This document shows, piece by piece, positions 44,819-56,480 of a DNA stretch of 64,000 bases; position 1 is the stretch's first letter, and each line of letters begins with the position of its first letter. The position numbers were made by a program, and so were the translations under genes. The notes below the pieces were generated by a model. It saw only the letters and a program-made list of their open reading frames with translations. It had not been told where the DNA came from and ran no database searches. The stretch comes from Rheum nobile (taxonomy: Eukaryota > Streptophyta > Magnoliopsida > Caryophyllales > Polygonaceae): NCBI GenBank assembly GCA_027886185.1, contig WOAB01000109.1:5126501-5190500 (forward strand). The letters run 5' to 3'.

Positions 44819-47030
44819 CTCCCTCTGTCCCGAAATGTTTGTCCTAAAGTACAAAAAGCTCTTTAATTAAGAAAATTAGGGAGAGTACAAAAGGGGACAT
44901 GACCTGCTACAGTGCAATATGTGGTTATTGACCACAGATCAAATTTCAGCCAATGAAAGGGGAGCATTAGGGGCACACGGATCACTTACAAATTTTGGGG
45001 ACTTAAGGACAGAATTGCCCTAAACAAAAGGGGAATTATGCAGGGGACTTAGGGCATAATTGCCCTAACAAAATTGCCCCTAAACAGAGTATAAAAGGGG
45101 ATTACAGCATTCCCAAAGGAATTTACAGAATTTACATTCAAAGCTTCAGTAAAATTCAGAGCAAAATTAAGCAAGTAAACAATTTCTGCATCACAGCCTG
45201 GTGATGTCATGGCCTCAGCTTTATGGGACTTAAATGAAGCTCCACTTCCAGATGAACAGTACATTTATGATGGAGAAGAGTTCGAAGAGGGACAGTCATC
45301 AGGGGACATGGAACAAGATGAACATAGCTTTGATCTCAACCAGGAACCGGGAGATAAAGAGGGACATTCATCAGAAGCAGAGCACAACACAGAGGCAACA
45401 CAACATCATCAGCCAACACATAATACCAGGCTCAGCAGTGATCAAAAAATGCACATATTGAATGCTCTGCTAACAAGATCTAAAGAGGGACAATTACCAC
45501 ATGGTGTAATAAACAAAGCTGCACAAGAGTTCAACATGTCAACAAGGTGCATAGGCAGAATTTGGAACACAACAAAGAAGCAACATAATGCACAGCAGAG
45601 GTACAATCTAAGCACAAAATATCACAACTGTGGTAGAAAAGGAATTCAAGTAGAGATGGATTCAATCACAGCACATACAAATCCAATCCATCCTGATTTG
45701 AGTGAGGGACATAAGAAGGCTAGGTTGGATTGGGTACTGAAGTTACTTTGTGGGGATACAGTAGAAGAAAAATAAGTGTATTATCCAATGTTTGATTTTG
45801 TACACTTGGATGAGAAGTGTTTTTTTCTATCAAAGAAATCACAGAGAGTATATCTAGCACAGAATGAAAGGGGCAAGTACAGAGCTGCAAATTCATCTAA
45901 ATTCATTCTCAAAGTTATGTTCACTGCAGTTGTAGCAAGGCCTAGATTTGATGCAGAGGGACAATGCATTTTTGATGGGAAGATAGGAATCTTTCCATTC
46001 ACATATCAACAAGCAGCAAAGAGGTCATCCAAAAACAGAGAGAATGGGACACTAGTTACAAAGCTAGTTGAATCAGTCAACAAGCAAGTGACAAGGAACA
46101 TGTTGATAAACCAAATCATTCCAGCAATCAAGGCAAAATGGTCACAAGATGGAGCTCAAAGAGTTATATTCATACAACAAGACAATACAAAGGCCCATAT
46201 AACTCAAAGAGATCCAGAATGGCAACAGGTATACATTCAGGATGGATTCACTTTCATCTTAATACAACAGCCAGCTAATAGTCCAGATGTAAACATCTTA
46301 GATCTAGGATTTTTCAAAAGCATTCAGTCACTCATGCACAAGAAGATGCCAAAAAGTATTGATCATATGATAGAAGCAGTGCATGAAGCATTTTTTGAAT
46401 TGGCCCCTACAACTCTAAGAGATGTGTGGATGACACTACAATTTGTTATGAATGAAATACTTAAATGCAAGGGAGGCAATGAGTATGATTTGTCACATGT
46501 AAACAAGAAGAAATTAATGGCTCAAGGAAATCTACCAAGAGAGATCAATGCACATATGTGGGCTATCATAGAAGCATGGGACATAGTGCATGGGGGTGCA
46601 CAACAAGCACATCAAGCAGGAACATCAATAACAGGTCAATAGTCAACAAGGGACAACAGATGTTGAAGATCAAGACACTGAAGAAGCACTTGAAGACAGT
46701 CAGTTTATTTAGCAATATATGACAAAGATTGAACATTTTGTAAGGTAGCAAGAACTTGTGTAATTTTGTAAACAAGCACAAGTAATGGCACAACAATGAC
46801 AATGCATTTCTCAGATGTCCCTAATACCATCATAGACACAAACCCATTCACAATACCTTAGCATACACATAAGCATCAATCAGTCATTTGACTGTGTTCC
46901 AATGGCACACTAAGACAGTGAACATGCAGGGAATGCATCTCAGTTTCAAGACTTCATCATAGATAGACTCAAAGAGAATAACACCACCAATCACAAGAGC
47001 TTTTAGAACTTTAGGACAAACATTTCGGGA
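44819..47030 (+). mobile_element. Plant mariner-like element, unit 2
   Basis: Same structure as unit 1: left end CTCCCTCTGTCCC after TA at 44817-44818, inner right repeat at 46999-47030, right outer end missing. Confidence 0.85.
45209..46642 (+). pseudogene. Mariner-like transposase, stop at codon 189 (unit 2)
   Basis: As in unit 1, with the TAA at 45773-45775. It differs by Thr for Ala in the IWNTTKKQ segment that follows the helix-turn-helix, a change shared only with unit 3. The catalytic Asp triad and the rest of the frame are intact. Confidence 0.92.
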
Positions 47031-48775
47031 TAAACCAGACAAGGGAAATGCATAAATAATCACAATTGTAGATTTTCTCATATGTCCCCATAGCCATCAT
47101 AGACACAAGACCAATCACAAGACCTTAACATACACATAGGCATCAGTCAATCACAAGCTACACATATGATGCCACGCATGCAAACAAGCATAGGTTTAAC
47201 ACATTGAAGCATGCCACAATGCCAAAAAAACATGCAAAATTAATGAGTTTCAACTCACTCTTTTTAGGTACTTATGATATGTATGTATGAATATTGATTG
47301 AGAAGTATTTAATCGGTATGATGCTTTTCCTGGTTTGTTCGGTTCGAGATGTTATTTCGGTTGAGGTCGAGGGCTTAGTTATGTGGTTCATGTGGTCTCC
47401 TTGTGTCGGAGTTCTGCCCAGGAGTTTCGTCACATTTCCAATTGAGTGCCCTGCAGATTGTTCTTCGGCGACACTTCATACGTTGTGTTAGGTTTGTTGG
47501 TTCTAACCCACGCTTGTGTCATTCTCAAGCCATCCCCATGTTGTATTAGCTCGTCATATTTGGTTGTTTACTTCTTTTTCACTCATTATGTGTATGGTTT
47601 ATTTCATGTCGGTTTTGTCCGACTTCCGAGCCTAGCTTGGACTCTCGATTTACCAGATATGTATGGTATTTCGAATTCTTTCCTTATCAAAAAAGAAATT
47701 GGATATTAATTTGACTTAGTTTCCATGACTATTTTCCTATTTTCAAGACACTTGAAAAATATATAAATTTAATAGTCTTAAATTTTGTATTAATATTATC
47801 AAAACGATAAATAATTAGGAATATTGACTTTCTTTTCCGAGATGACAAATATAACAAAACAAAGGGAGTATAATTAGATTTAGATGTCTTAGTAATAAAT
47901 GTATTAAGTGTGATCTTTGTCCAAAGTGAAATACATTGGCCTTGGAGGAAATTACATTGGTTAGAATTTGACTGAATTAATGATAGATTGGTAAGAAAAG
48001 TTGTACTCTCTCGAATGACGAATTTGATTTGCACACAAGTCTTTTGGGGTATTCTTAATTCTTATCAAAAAAAAAAGTCTTTTGGGGTATTGGGAATGAG
48101 GGAAGTTAAAGACAATTGAAGAACAAATTGATGGTTTTTGAGAGATCTTTAATAAATGGATCATATTCTTTTTGTGTGAAAAAATAACACTTGTCTAGTG
48201 GAGATTAAATTCTCCGCACTCTTTTTATGCACTTTTTTGTACATTTTATAGACTAAACTTGTTTATTTTATATTTAAACCTTAAAATATAAACTCTAAAT
48301 TCTAAACTCTAAATCCTAGACCCTAAGTCTTAAACCCTATATCCTAAACCCTAAAATCTTATACCCTAAATTTTAAATCCTAAATTTTAAACTATAAATC
48401 CTAAATCTTAAATTTTAAATCCTAAATTTTAAACTATAAATCCTAAATCTTAAATTATAAATCCTAAATTTTAATTATTAATCCTAATTTAAAATTTAAA
48501 ATATAAAATAAATAAATAAAACTTAAATGATACATAAAAGGGTGCACTGCACAATTAGGGCGTTAATGTGTGTCTAGAGTGCAAGCGGGAGGGGCTATGA
48601 GATTATCAATACAGAAGGCCCCACCTAAATCCAATCACTAAAAATAGAGAGCAACGTCACCAACCAAGCAGCAACCCCAGATTCACCTCTCTCTCGCTTG
48701 CCCAATTCAATTGACTCAAATCCTGCTGCACACTTCTCTATTTTCCCTTTTTCTTTTTTAAATAGAATTGAGGTA

Positions 48776-50985
48776 CTCCCTCTGTCCCGAAATGTTTGTC
48801 CTAAAGTACAAAAAGCTCTTTAATTAAGAAAATTAGGGAGAGTACAAAAGGGGACATGACCTGCTACAGTGCAATATGTGGTTATTGACCACAGATCAAA
48901 TTTCAGCCAATGAAAGGGGAGCATTAGGGGCACACGGATCACTTACAAATTTTGGGGACTTAAGGACAGAATTGCCCTAAACAAAAGGGGAATTATGCAG
49001 GGGACTTAGGGCAATTATGCCCTAACAAAATTGCCCCTAAACAGAGTATAAAAGGGGATTACAGCATTCCCAAAGGAATTTACAGAATTTACATTCAAAG
49101 CTTCAGTAAAATTCAGAGCAAAATTAAGCAAGTAAACAATTTCTGCATCACAGCCTGGTGATGTCATGGCCTCAGCTTTATGGGACTTAAATGAAGCTCC
49201 ACTTCCAGATGAACAGTACATTTATGATGGAGAAGAGTTCGAAGAGGGACAGTCATCAGGGGACATGGAACAAGATGAACATAGCTTTGATCTCAACCAG
49301 GAACCGGGAGATAAAGAGGGACATTCATCAGAAGCAGAGCACAACACAGAGGCAACACAACATCATCAGCCAACACATAATACCAGGCTCAGCAGTGATC
49401 AAAAAATGCACATATTGAATGCTCTGCTAACAAGATCTAAAGAGGGACAATTACCACATGGTGTAATAAACAAAGCTGCACAAGAGTTCAACATGTCAAC
49501 AAGGTGCATAGGCAGAATTTGGAACACAACAAAGAAGCAACATAATGCACAGCAGAGGTACAATCTAAGCACAAAATATCACAACTGTGGTAGAAAAGGA
49601 ATTCAAGTAGAGATGGATTCAATCACAGCACATACAAATCCAATCCATCCTGATTTGAGTGAGGGACATAAGAAGGCTAGGTTGGATTGGGTACTGAAGT
49701 TACTTTGTGGGGATACAGTAGAAGAAAAATAAGTGTATTATCCAATGTTTGATTTTGTACACTTGGATGAGAAGTGTTTTTTTCTATCAAAGAAATCACA
49801 GAGAGTATATCTAGCACAGAATGAAAGGGGCAAGTACAGAGCTGCAAATTCATCTAAATTCATTCTCAAAGTTATGTTCACTGCAGTTGTAGCAAGGCCT
49901 AGATTTGATGCAGAGGGACAATGCATTTTTGATGGGAAGATAGGAATCTTTCCATTCACATATCAACAAGCAGCAAAGAGGTCATCCAAAAACAGAGAGA
50001 ATGGGACACTAGTTACAAAGCTAGTTGAATCAGTCAACAAGCAAGTGACAAGGAACATGTTGATAAACCAAATCATTCCAGCAATCAAGGCAAAATGGTC
50101 ACAAGATGGAGCTCAAAGAGTTATATTCATACAACAAGACAATACAAAGGCCCATATAACTCAAAGAGATCCAGAATGGCAACAGGTATACATTCAGGAT
50201 GGATTCACTTTCATCTTAATACAACAGCCAGCTAATAGTCCAGATGTAAACATCTTAGATCTAGGATTTTTCAAAAGCATTCAGTCACTCATGCACAAGA
50301 AGATGCCAAAAAGTATTGATCATATGATAGAAGCAGTGCATGAAGCATTTTTTGAATTGGCCCCTACAACTCTAAGAGATGTGTGGATGACACTACAATT
50401 TGTTATGAATGAAATACTTAAATGCAAGGGAGGCAATGAGTATGATTTGTCACATGTAAACAAGAAGAAATTTGGCTCAAGGAAATCTACCAAGAGAGAT
50501 CAATGCACATATGTGGGCTATCATAGAAGCATGGGACATAGTGCATGGGGGTGCACAACAAGCACATCAAGCAGGAACATCAATAACAGGTCAATAGTCA
50601 ACAAGGGACAACAGATGTTGAAGATCAAGACACTGAAGAAGCACTTGAAGACAGTCAGTTTATTTAGCAATATATGACAAAGATTGAACATTTTGTAAGG
50701 TAGCAAGAACTTGTGTAATTTTGTAAACAAGCACAAGTAATGGCACAACAATGACAATGCATTTCTCAGATGTCCCTAATACCATCATAGACACAAACCC
50801 ATTCACAATACCTTAGCATACACATAAGCATCAATCAGTCATTTGACTGTGTTCCAATGGCACACTAAGACAGTGAACATGCAGGGAATGCATCTCAGTT
50901 TCAAGACTTCATCATAGATAGACTCAAAGAGAATAACACCACCAATCACAAGAGCTTTTAGAACTTTAGGACAAACATTTCGGGA
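48776..50985 (+). mobile_element. Plant mariner-like element, unit 3
   Basis: Same structure; inner right repeat at 50954-50985. Confidence 0.85.
49166..50677 (+). pseudogene. Mariner-like transposase, stop and frameshift (unit 3)
   Basis: Carries the shared TAA (49730-49732), plus a 2-nt deletion near 50470, where units 1, 2 and 4 read AAATTAATGG and this one AAATTTGG. The shift replaces the last ~45 residues with unrelated sequence to a stop at 50677. The catalytic triad lies before the shift. Confidence 0.92.
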
Positions 50986-52730
50986 TAAACCAGACAAGGG
51001 AAATGCATAAATAATCACAATTGTAGATTTTCTCATATGTCCCCATAGCCATCATAGACACAAGACCAATCACAAGACCTTAACATACACATAGGCATCA
51101 GTCAATCACAAGCTACACATATGATGCCACGCATGCAAACAAGCATAGGTTTAACACATTGAAGCATGCCACAATGCCAAAAAAACATGCAAAATTAATG
51201 AGTTTCAACTCACTCTTTTTAGGTACTTATGATATGTATGTATGAATATTGATTGAGAAGTATTTAATCGGTATGATGCTTTTCCTGGTTTGTTCGGTTC
51301 GAGATGTTATTTCGGTTGAGGTCGAGGGCTTAGTTATGTGGTTCATGTGGTCTCCTTGTGTCGGAGTTCTGCCCAGGAGTTTCGTCACATTTCCAATTGA
51401 GTGCCCTGCAGATTGTTCTTCGGCGACACTTCATACGTTGTGTTAGGTTTGTTGGTTCTAACCCACGCTTGTGTCATTCTCAAGCCATCCCCATGTTGTA
51501 TTAGCTCGTCATATTTGGTTGTTTACTTCTTTTTCACTCATTATGTGTATGGTTTATTTCATGTCGGTTTTGTCCGACTTCCGAGCCTAGCTTGGACTCT
51601 CGATTTACCAGATATGTATGGTATTTCTAATTCTTTCCTTATCAAAAAAGAAATTGGATATTAATTTGACTTAGTTTCCATGACTATTTTCCTATTTTCA
51701 AGACACTTGAAAAATATATAAATTTAATAGTCTTAAATTTTGTATTAATATTATCAAAACGATAAATAATTAGGAATATTGACTTTCTTTTCCGAGATGA
51801 CAAATATAACAAAACAAAGGGAGTATAATTAGATTTAGATGTCTTAGTAATAAATGTATTAAGTGTGATCTTTGTCCAAAGTGAAATACATTGGCCTTGG
51901 AGGAAATTACATTGGTTAGAATTTGACTGAATTAATGATAGATTGGTAAGAAAAGTTGTACTCTCTCGAATGACGAATTTGATTTGCACACAAGTCTTTT
52001 GGGGTATTCTTAATTCTTATCAAAAAAAAAAGTCTTTTGGGGTATTGGGAATGAGGGAAGTTAAAGACAATTGAAGAACAAATTGATGGTTTTTGAGAGA
52101 TCTTTAATAAATGGATCATATTCTTTTTGTGTGAAAAAATAACACTTGTCTAGTGGAGATTAAATTCTCCGCACTCTTTTTATGCACTTTTTTGTACATT
52201 TTATAGACTAAACTTGTTTATTTTATATTTAAACCTTAAAATATAAACTCTAAATTCTAAACTCTAAATCCTAGACCCTAAGTCTTAAACCCTATATCCT
52301 AAACCCTAAAATCTTATACCCTAAATTTTAAATCCTAAATTTTAAACTATAAATCCTAAATCTTAAATTTTAAATCCTAAATTTTAAACTATAAATCCTA
52401 AATCTTAAATTATAAATCCTAAATTTTAATTATTAATCCTAATTTAAAATTTAAAATATAAAATAAATAAATAAAACTTAAATGATACATAAAAGGGTGC
52501 ACTGCACAATTAGGGCGTTAATGTGTGTCTAGAGTGCAAGCGGGAGGGGCTATGAGATTATCAATACAGAAGGCCCCACCTAAATCCAATCACTAAAAAT
52601 AGAGAGCAACGTCACCAACCAAGCAGCAACCCCAGATTCACCTCTCTCTCGCTTGCCCAATTCAATTGACTCAAATCCTGCTGCACACTTCTCTATTTTC
52701 CCTTTTTCTTTTTTAAATAGAATTGAGGTA

Positions 52731-54942
52731 CTCCCTCTGTCCCGAAATGTTTGTCCTAAAGTACAAAAAGCTCTTTAATTAAGAAAATTAGGGAGAGTAC
52801 AAAAGGGGACATGACCTGCTACAGTGCAATATGTGGTTATTGACCACAGATCAAATTTCAGCCAATGAAAGGGGAGCATTAGGGGCACACGGATCACTTA
52901 CAAATTTTGGGGACTTAAGGACAGAATTGCCCTAAACAAAAGGGGAATTATGCAGGGGACTTAGGGCATAATTGCCCTAACAAAATTGCCCCTAAACAGA
53001 GTATAAAAGGGGATTACAGCATTCCCAAAGGAATTTACAGAATTTACATTCAAAGCTTCAGTAAAATTCAGAGCAAAATTAAGCAAGTAAACAATTTCTG
53101 CATCACAGCCTGGTGATGTCATGGCCTCAGCTTTATGGGACTTAAATGAAGCTCCACTTCCAGATGAACAGTACATTTATGATGGAGAAGAGTTCGAAGA
53201 GGGACAGTCATCAGGGGACATGGAACAAGATGAACATAGCTTTGATCTCAACCAGGAACCGGGAGATAAAGAGGGACATTCATCAGAAGCAGAGCACAAC
53301 ACAGAGGCAACACAACATCATCAGCCAACACATAATACCAGGCTCAGCAGTGATCAAAAAATGCACATATTGAATGCTCTGCTAACAAGATCTAAAGAGG
53401 GACAATTACCACATGGTGTAATAAACAAAGCTGCACAAGAGTTCAACATGTCAACAAGGTGCATAGGCAGAATTTGGAACACAGCAAAGAAGCAACATAA
53501 TGCACAGCAGAGGTACAATCTAAGCACAAAATATCACAACTGTGGTAGAAAAGGAATTCAAGTAGAGATGGATTCAATCACAGCACATACAAATCCAATC
53601 CATCCTGATTTGAGTGAGGGACATAAGAAGGCTAGGTTGGATTGGGTACTGAAGTTACTTTGTGGGGATACAGTAGAAGAAAAATCAGTGTATTATCCAA
53701 TGTTTGATTTTGTACACTTGGATGAGAAGTGTTTTTTTCTATCAAAGAAATCACAGAGAGTATATCTAGCACAGAATGAAAGGGGCAAGTACAGAGCTGC
53801 AAATTCATCTAAATTCATTCTCAAAGTTATGTTCACTGCAGTTGTAGCAAGGCCTAGATTTGATGCAGAGGGACAATGCATTTTTTATGGGAAGATAGGA
53901 ATCTTTCCATTCACATATCAACAAGCAGCAAAGAGGTCATCCAAAAACAGAGAGAATGGGACACTAGTTACAAAGCTAGTTGAATCAGTCAACAAGCAAG
54001 TGACAAGGAACATGTTGATAAACCAAATCATTCCAGCAATCAAGGCAAAATGGTCACAAGATGGAGCTCAAAGAGTTATATTCATACAACAAGACAATAC
54101 AAAGGCCCATATAACTCAAAGAGATCCAGAATGGCAACAGGTATACATTCAGGATGGATTCACTTTCATCTTAATACAACAGCCAGCTAATAGTCCAGAT
54201 GTAAACATCTTAGATCTAGGATTTTTCAAAAGCATTCAGTCACTCATGCACAAGAAGATGCCAAAAAGTATTGATCATATGATAGAAGCAGTGCATGAAG
54301 CATTTTTTGAATTGGCCCCTATAACTCTAAGAGATGTGTGGATGACACTATAATTTGTTATGAATGAAATACTTAAATGCAAGGGAGGCAATGAGTATGA
54401 TTTGTCACATGTAAACAAGAAGAAATTAATGGCTCAAGGAAATCTACCAAGAGAGATCAATGCACCTATGTGGGCTATCATAGAAGCATGGGACATAGTG
54501 CATGGGGGTGCACAACAAGCACATCAAGCAGGAACATCAATAACAGGTCAATAGTCAACAAGGGACAACAGATGTTGAAGATCAAGACACTGAAGAAGCA
54601 CTTGAAGACAGTCAGTTTATTTAGCAATATATGACAAAGATTGAACATTTTGTAAGGTAGCAAGAACTTGTATAATTTTGTAAACAAGCACAAGTAATGG
54701 CACAACAATGACAATGCATTTCTCAGATGTCCCTAATACCATCATAGACACAAACCCATTCACAATACCTTAGCATACACATAAGCATCAATCAGTCATT
54801 TGACTGTGTTCCAATGGCACACTAAGACAGTGAACATGCAGGGAATGTATCTCAGTTTCAAGACTTCATCATAGATAGACTCAAAGAGAATAACACCACC
54901 AATCACAAGAGCTTTTAGAACTTTAGGACAAACATTTCGGGA
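52731..54942 (+). mobile_element. Plant mariner-like element, unit 4
   Basis: Same structure; left end after TA at 52729-52730, inner right repeat at 54911-54942. Confidence 0.85.
53121..54554 (+). pseudogene. Mariner-like transposase, stop at codon 411 (unit 4)
   Basis: Codon 189 is TCA (Ser), so DNA-binding and catalytic halves are joined in one 410-residue frame with Asp201, Asp325 and Asp365 present. A CAA-to-TAA change at 54351-54353 then removes the last 67 residues. Private substitutions: Asp256 to Tyr (53886-53888) in the CIFDGKIGIFPF block, Thr to Ile near residue 403, and His to Pro in INAPMWA after the stop. It is the only copy that could make a nearly full-length protein. Whether the C-terminal tail is needed for activity is not known. 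Confidence 0.92.
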
Positions 54943-55067
54943 TAAACCAGACAAGGGAAATGCATAAATAATCACAATTGTAGATTTTCTCATATGTCCC
55001 CATAGCCATCATAGACACAAGACCAATCACAAGACCTTAACATACACATAGGCATCAGTCAATCACA

Positions 55068-55486
55068 TGTGAAAGTGTTCCTATGGCACATTAAGGCAGT
55101 GATATTAAGGTCTTGCATCTCAGCAAAAAGACTTCATCATTGAAATGCACAAATAATCTCATATGTCCCCATAGCCATCATAGACACAAGACCAATCACA
55201 AGACTCAACATACACATAAGCAACAATCAACCACATGTAAAAATGTTCCTATGGCACATTAAGGCAGTGACATTAAAGGTATTGCATCTCAGCAAAAAGA
55301 CTTCATCATTGAAATGCATAAATAATCTCGGATGTCCCCATAACCCTCATAGATACAATACCAATCACAGTACCTTAACATACACATAAGCATCAATAAA
55401 TTACATGTGACACAGTGTTGCCATGGCACATCAGAAGTCCAGTGAACATAAAGGTTTTGCATCACAGTTATCATGCATCATCACCG
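55068..55486. repeat. ~170-bp tandem repeat, outside the array
   Basis: Completes the last monomer of unit 4 and adds two more, starting near 55142 and 55312 (AAATGCA(C/T)AAATAATCTC, then GATGTCCCCATA...). Each contains the recurring words CATAGACACAAGACCAATCACA and TGGCACATTAAGGCAGTGA in diverged form. No coding potential. Confidence 0.75.
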
Positions 55487-55740
55487 ATTACCTAACAGAG
55501 GCAACACAACATAATCCAACATCAGAACAGCAACACCAAAACAGAACACCAACATACCAAAACAGAGAATCAACTTAAACAGAATACCAATGTCTCAGTC
55601 ATCAGAACAGCAACAACAAAACAGAATACCAATGTCTCAGTCAACAGCACAACAAACTCATTCAACAACATGCATAATTCAAAGCAATAATCTCAGCAAA
55701 AGTACCCATGCATAAACAACTTAAAAAGAGTGAGACTTAG
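55487..55740. repeat. CA-rich low-complexity stretch
   Basis: Rich in CAACA and CAGAA words, with a near-exact direct repeat of about 24 bp (AACAGAATACCAATGTCTCA) at about 55578 and 55619. It probably forms the 3' untranslated part of the minus-strand gene at 55741-56088. Confidence 0.5.
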
Positions 55741-56088
55741 CTAAAAATCAGAATTAGAGGCAATATCACCATAATCGGGGACGATTCTTCCCGCAGCTTC
55801 ATCGTCAGAGGAATCAGGGATTACAATAGTCTCAGGGGAATCAGGGAGGACGACGATCTCAGGGGTAGGACAGAGCTCAACGAACTCAGGGGTAGCAGGG
55901 AGCTCAACGATCTTTGGGGGCTCTTCCCGCATCTTCCCCTCCACAGTTTCCTCTGAGCCAACAGGAGTAAAGCTGTGATCCCCAACACAATCGCCACCCC
56001 ACTCGCACTGTGGAGCTTTAGAGCAAGCAACAAAAAGTGCATCAGAAGTCCAGGACCCATCAGACTTAAATAGGTCCGAATCACCCAT
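55741..56088 (-). CDS. Small acidic protein with four SUMO-interaction-like motifs
   Basis: 115-codon minus-strand frame with an ATG in good context and a CT-rich upstream stretch (56089-56480) typical of plant leaders. The family is not recognised. Residues 20-34 hold three Cys (ACSKAPQCEWGGDC). Residues 60-97 are a 9-residue tandem repeat giving IVELPATPE, FVELCPTPE, IVVLPDSPE and TIVIPDSSDDE. Each has a hydrophobic core followed by Pro/Ser/Thr and acidic residues, the pattern of SUMO-interaction motifs. The DNA shows this as a 27-bp minisatellite (about 55810-55915). It converges with the MLE transposases. It could be a host gene, part of a larger transposon, or a pseudogene. Confidence 0.5.
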   Translation of the reverse strand: MGDSDLFKSDGSWTSDALFVACSKAPQCEWGGDCVGDHSFTPVGSEETVEGKMREEPPKIVELPATPEFVELCPTPEIVVLPDSPETIVIPDSSDDEAAGRIVPDYGDIASNSDF

Positions 56089-56480
56089 GAATGCAAACAG
56101 AGAATGGAACTCAGGGGATCGGGGTTTTCAAAGCACTCAAATCTGAGATTTAGGGTTTTTTTGGGCGGGTTTTGGGAGATATGGATAGATCTAGACGAGG
56201 AGCAAGCTTTTTCAGTGTTTTGGGGACAACCGGAGCAAATTAACCGTCGGCGAGCAGATCTGCAACACATCGAGATCTCAGATGAGTTAGGGTTTCAGAG
56301 AGAGCTCATACGAGAGAGAGAGCTCAGACGAGAGAGTAGAGAAGAAGAGGCACCTTCAAGGAGAGTGAGAGGTCAGATGAGAGCACAAATGAGATCTAGA
56401 GGTGAGGAGAGCTCAGACGAGAGAGCTCAGATCTAGGGTTTCAGAGAGAATGAGAGAGGAGACAGAGAAGAGAGCGGCGA
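56089..56480 (-). promoter_or_regulatory. GA/CT-rich leader or promoter of the small acidic-protein gene
   Basis: Runs of GAGAGAGAG and GCTCAGACGAGAGAG on the plus strand, i.e. CTCTCT tracts on the coding strand, directly upstream of the minus-strand ATG. CT-rich leaders of this kind are common in plants. Confidence 0.45.

Larger units (their letters stand above)
43198..47155 (+). repeat. Tandem unit 2 (3958 bp)
   Basis: Near-identical to unit 1, with one extra T in a poly-T run near 44795. It shares with unit 3 the codon change Ala to Thr in IWNT(A/T)KKQ. Confidence 0.95.
47156..51110 (+). repeat. Tandem unit 3 (3955 bp)
   Basis: Near-identical to units 1 and 2. It has a 2-nt deletion near 50470 that shifts the transposase frame, and an inverted hairpin loop at 49014-49017. 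Confidence 0.95.
51111..55067 (+). repeat. Tandem unit 4 (3957 bp)
   Basis: Same structure. It runs on naturally into the flanking ~170-bp repeat at 55068, so this right end is the original, unduplicated flank. It carries the TCA codon in place of the stop of units 1-3, plus private changes in the transposase. Confidence 0.95.

Noticed and set aside
56104..56436. A plus-strand 110-codon Arg/Glu-rich frame.
   Set aside because: It is produced by GA-rich low-complexity DNA that reads as CT-rich leader of the minus-strand gene.
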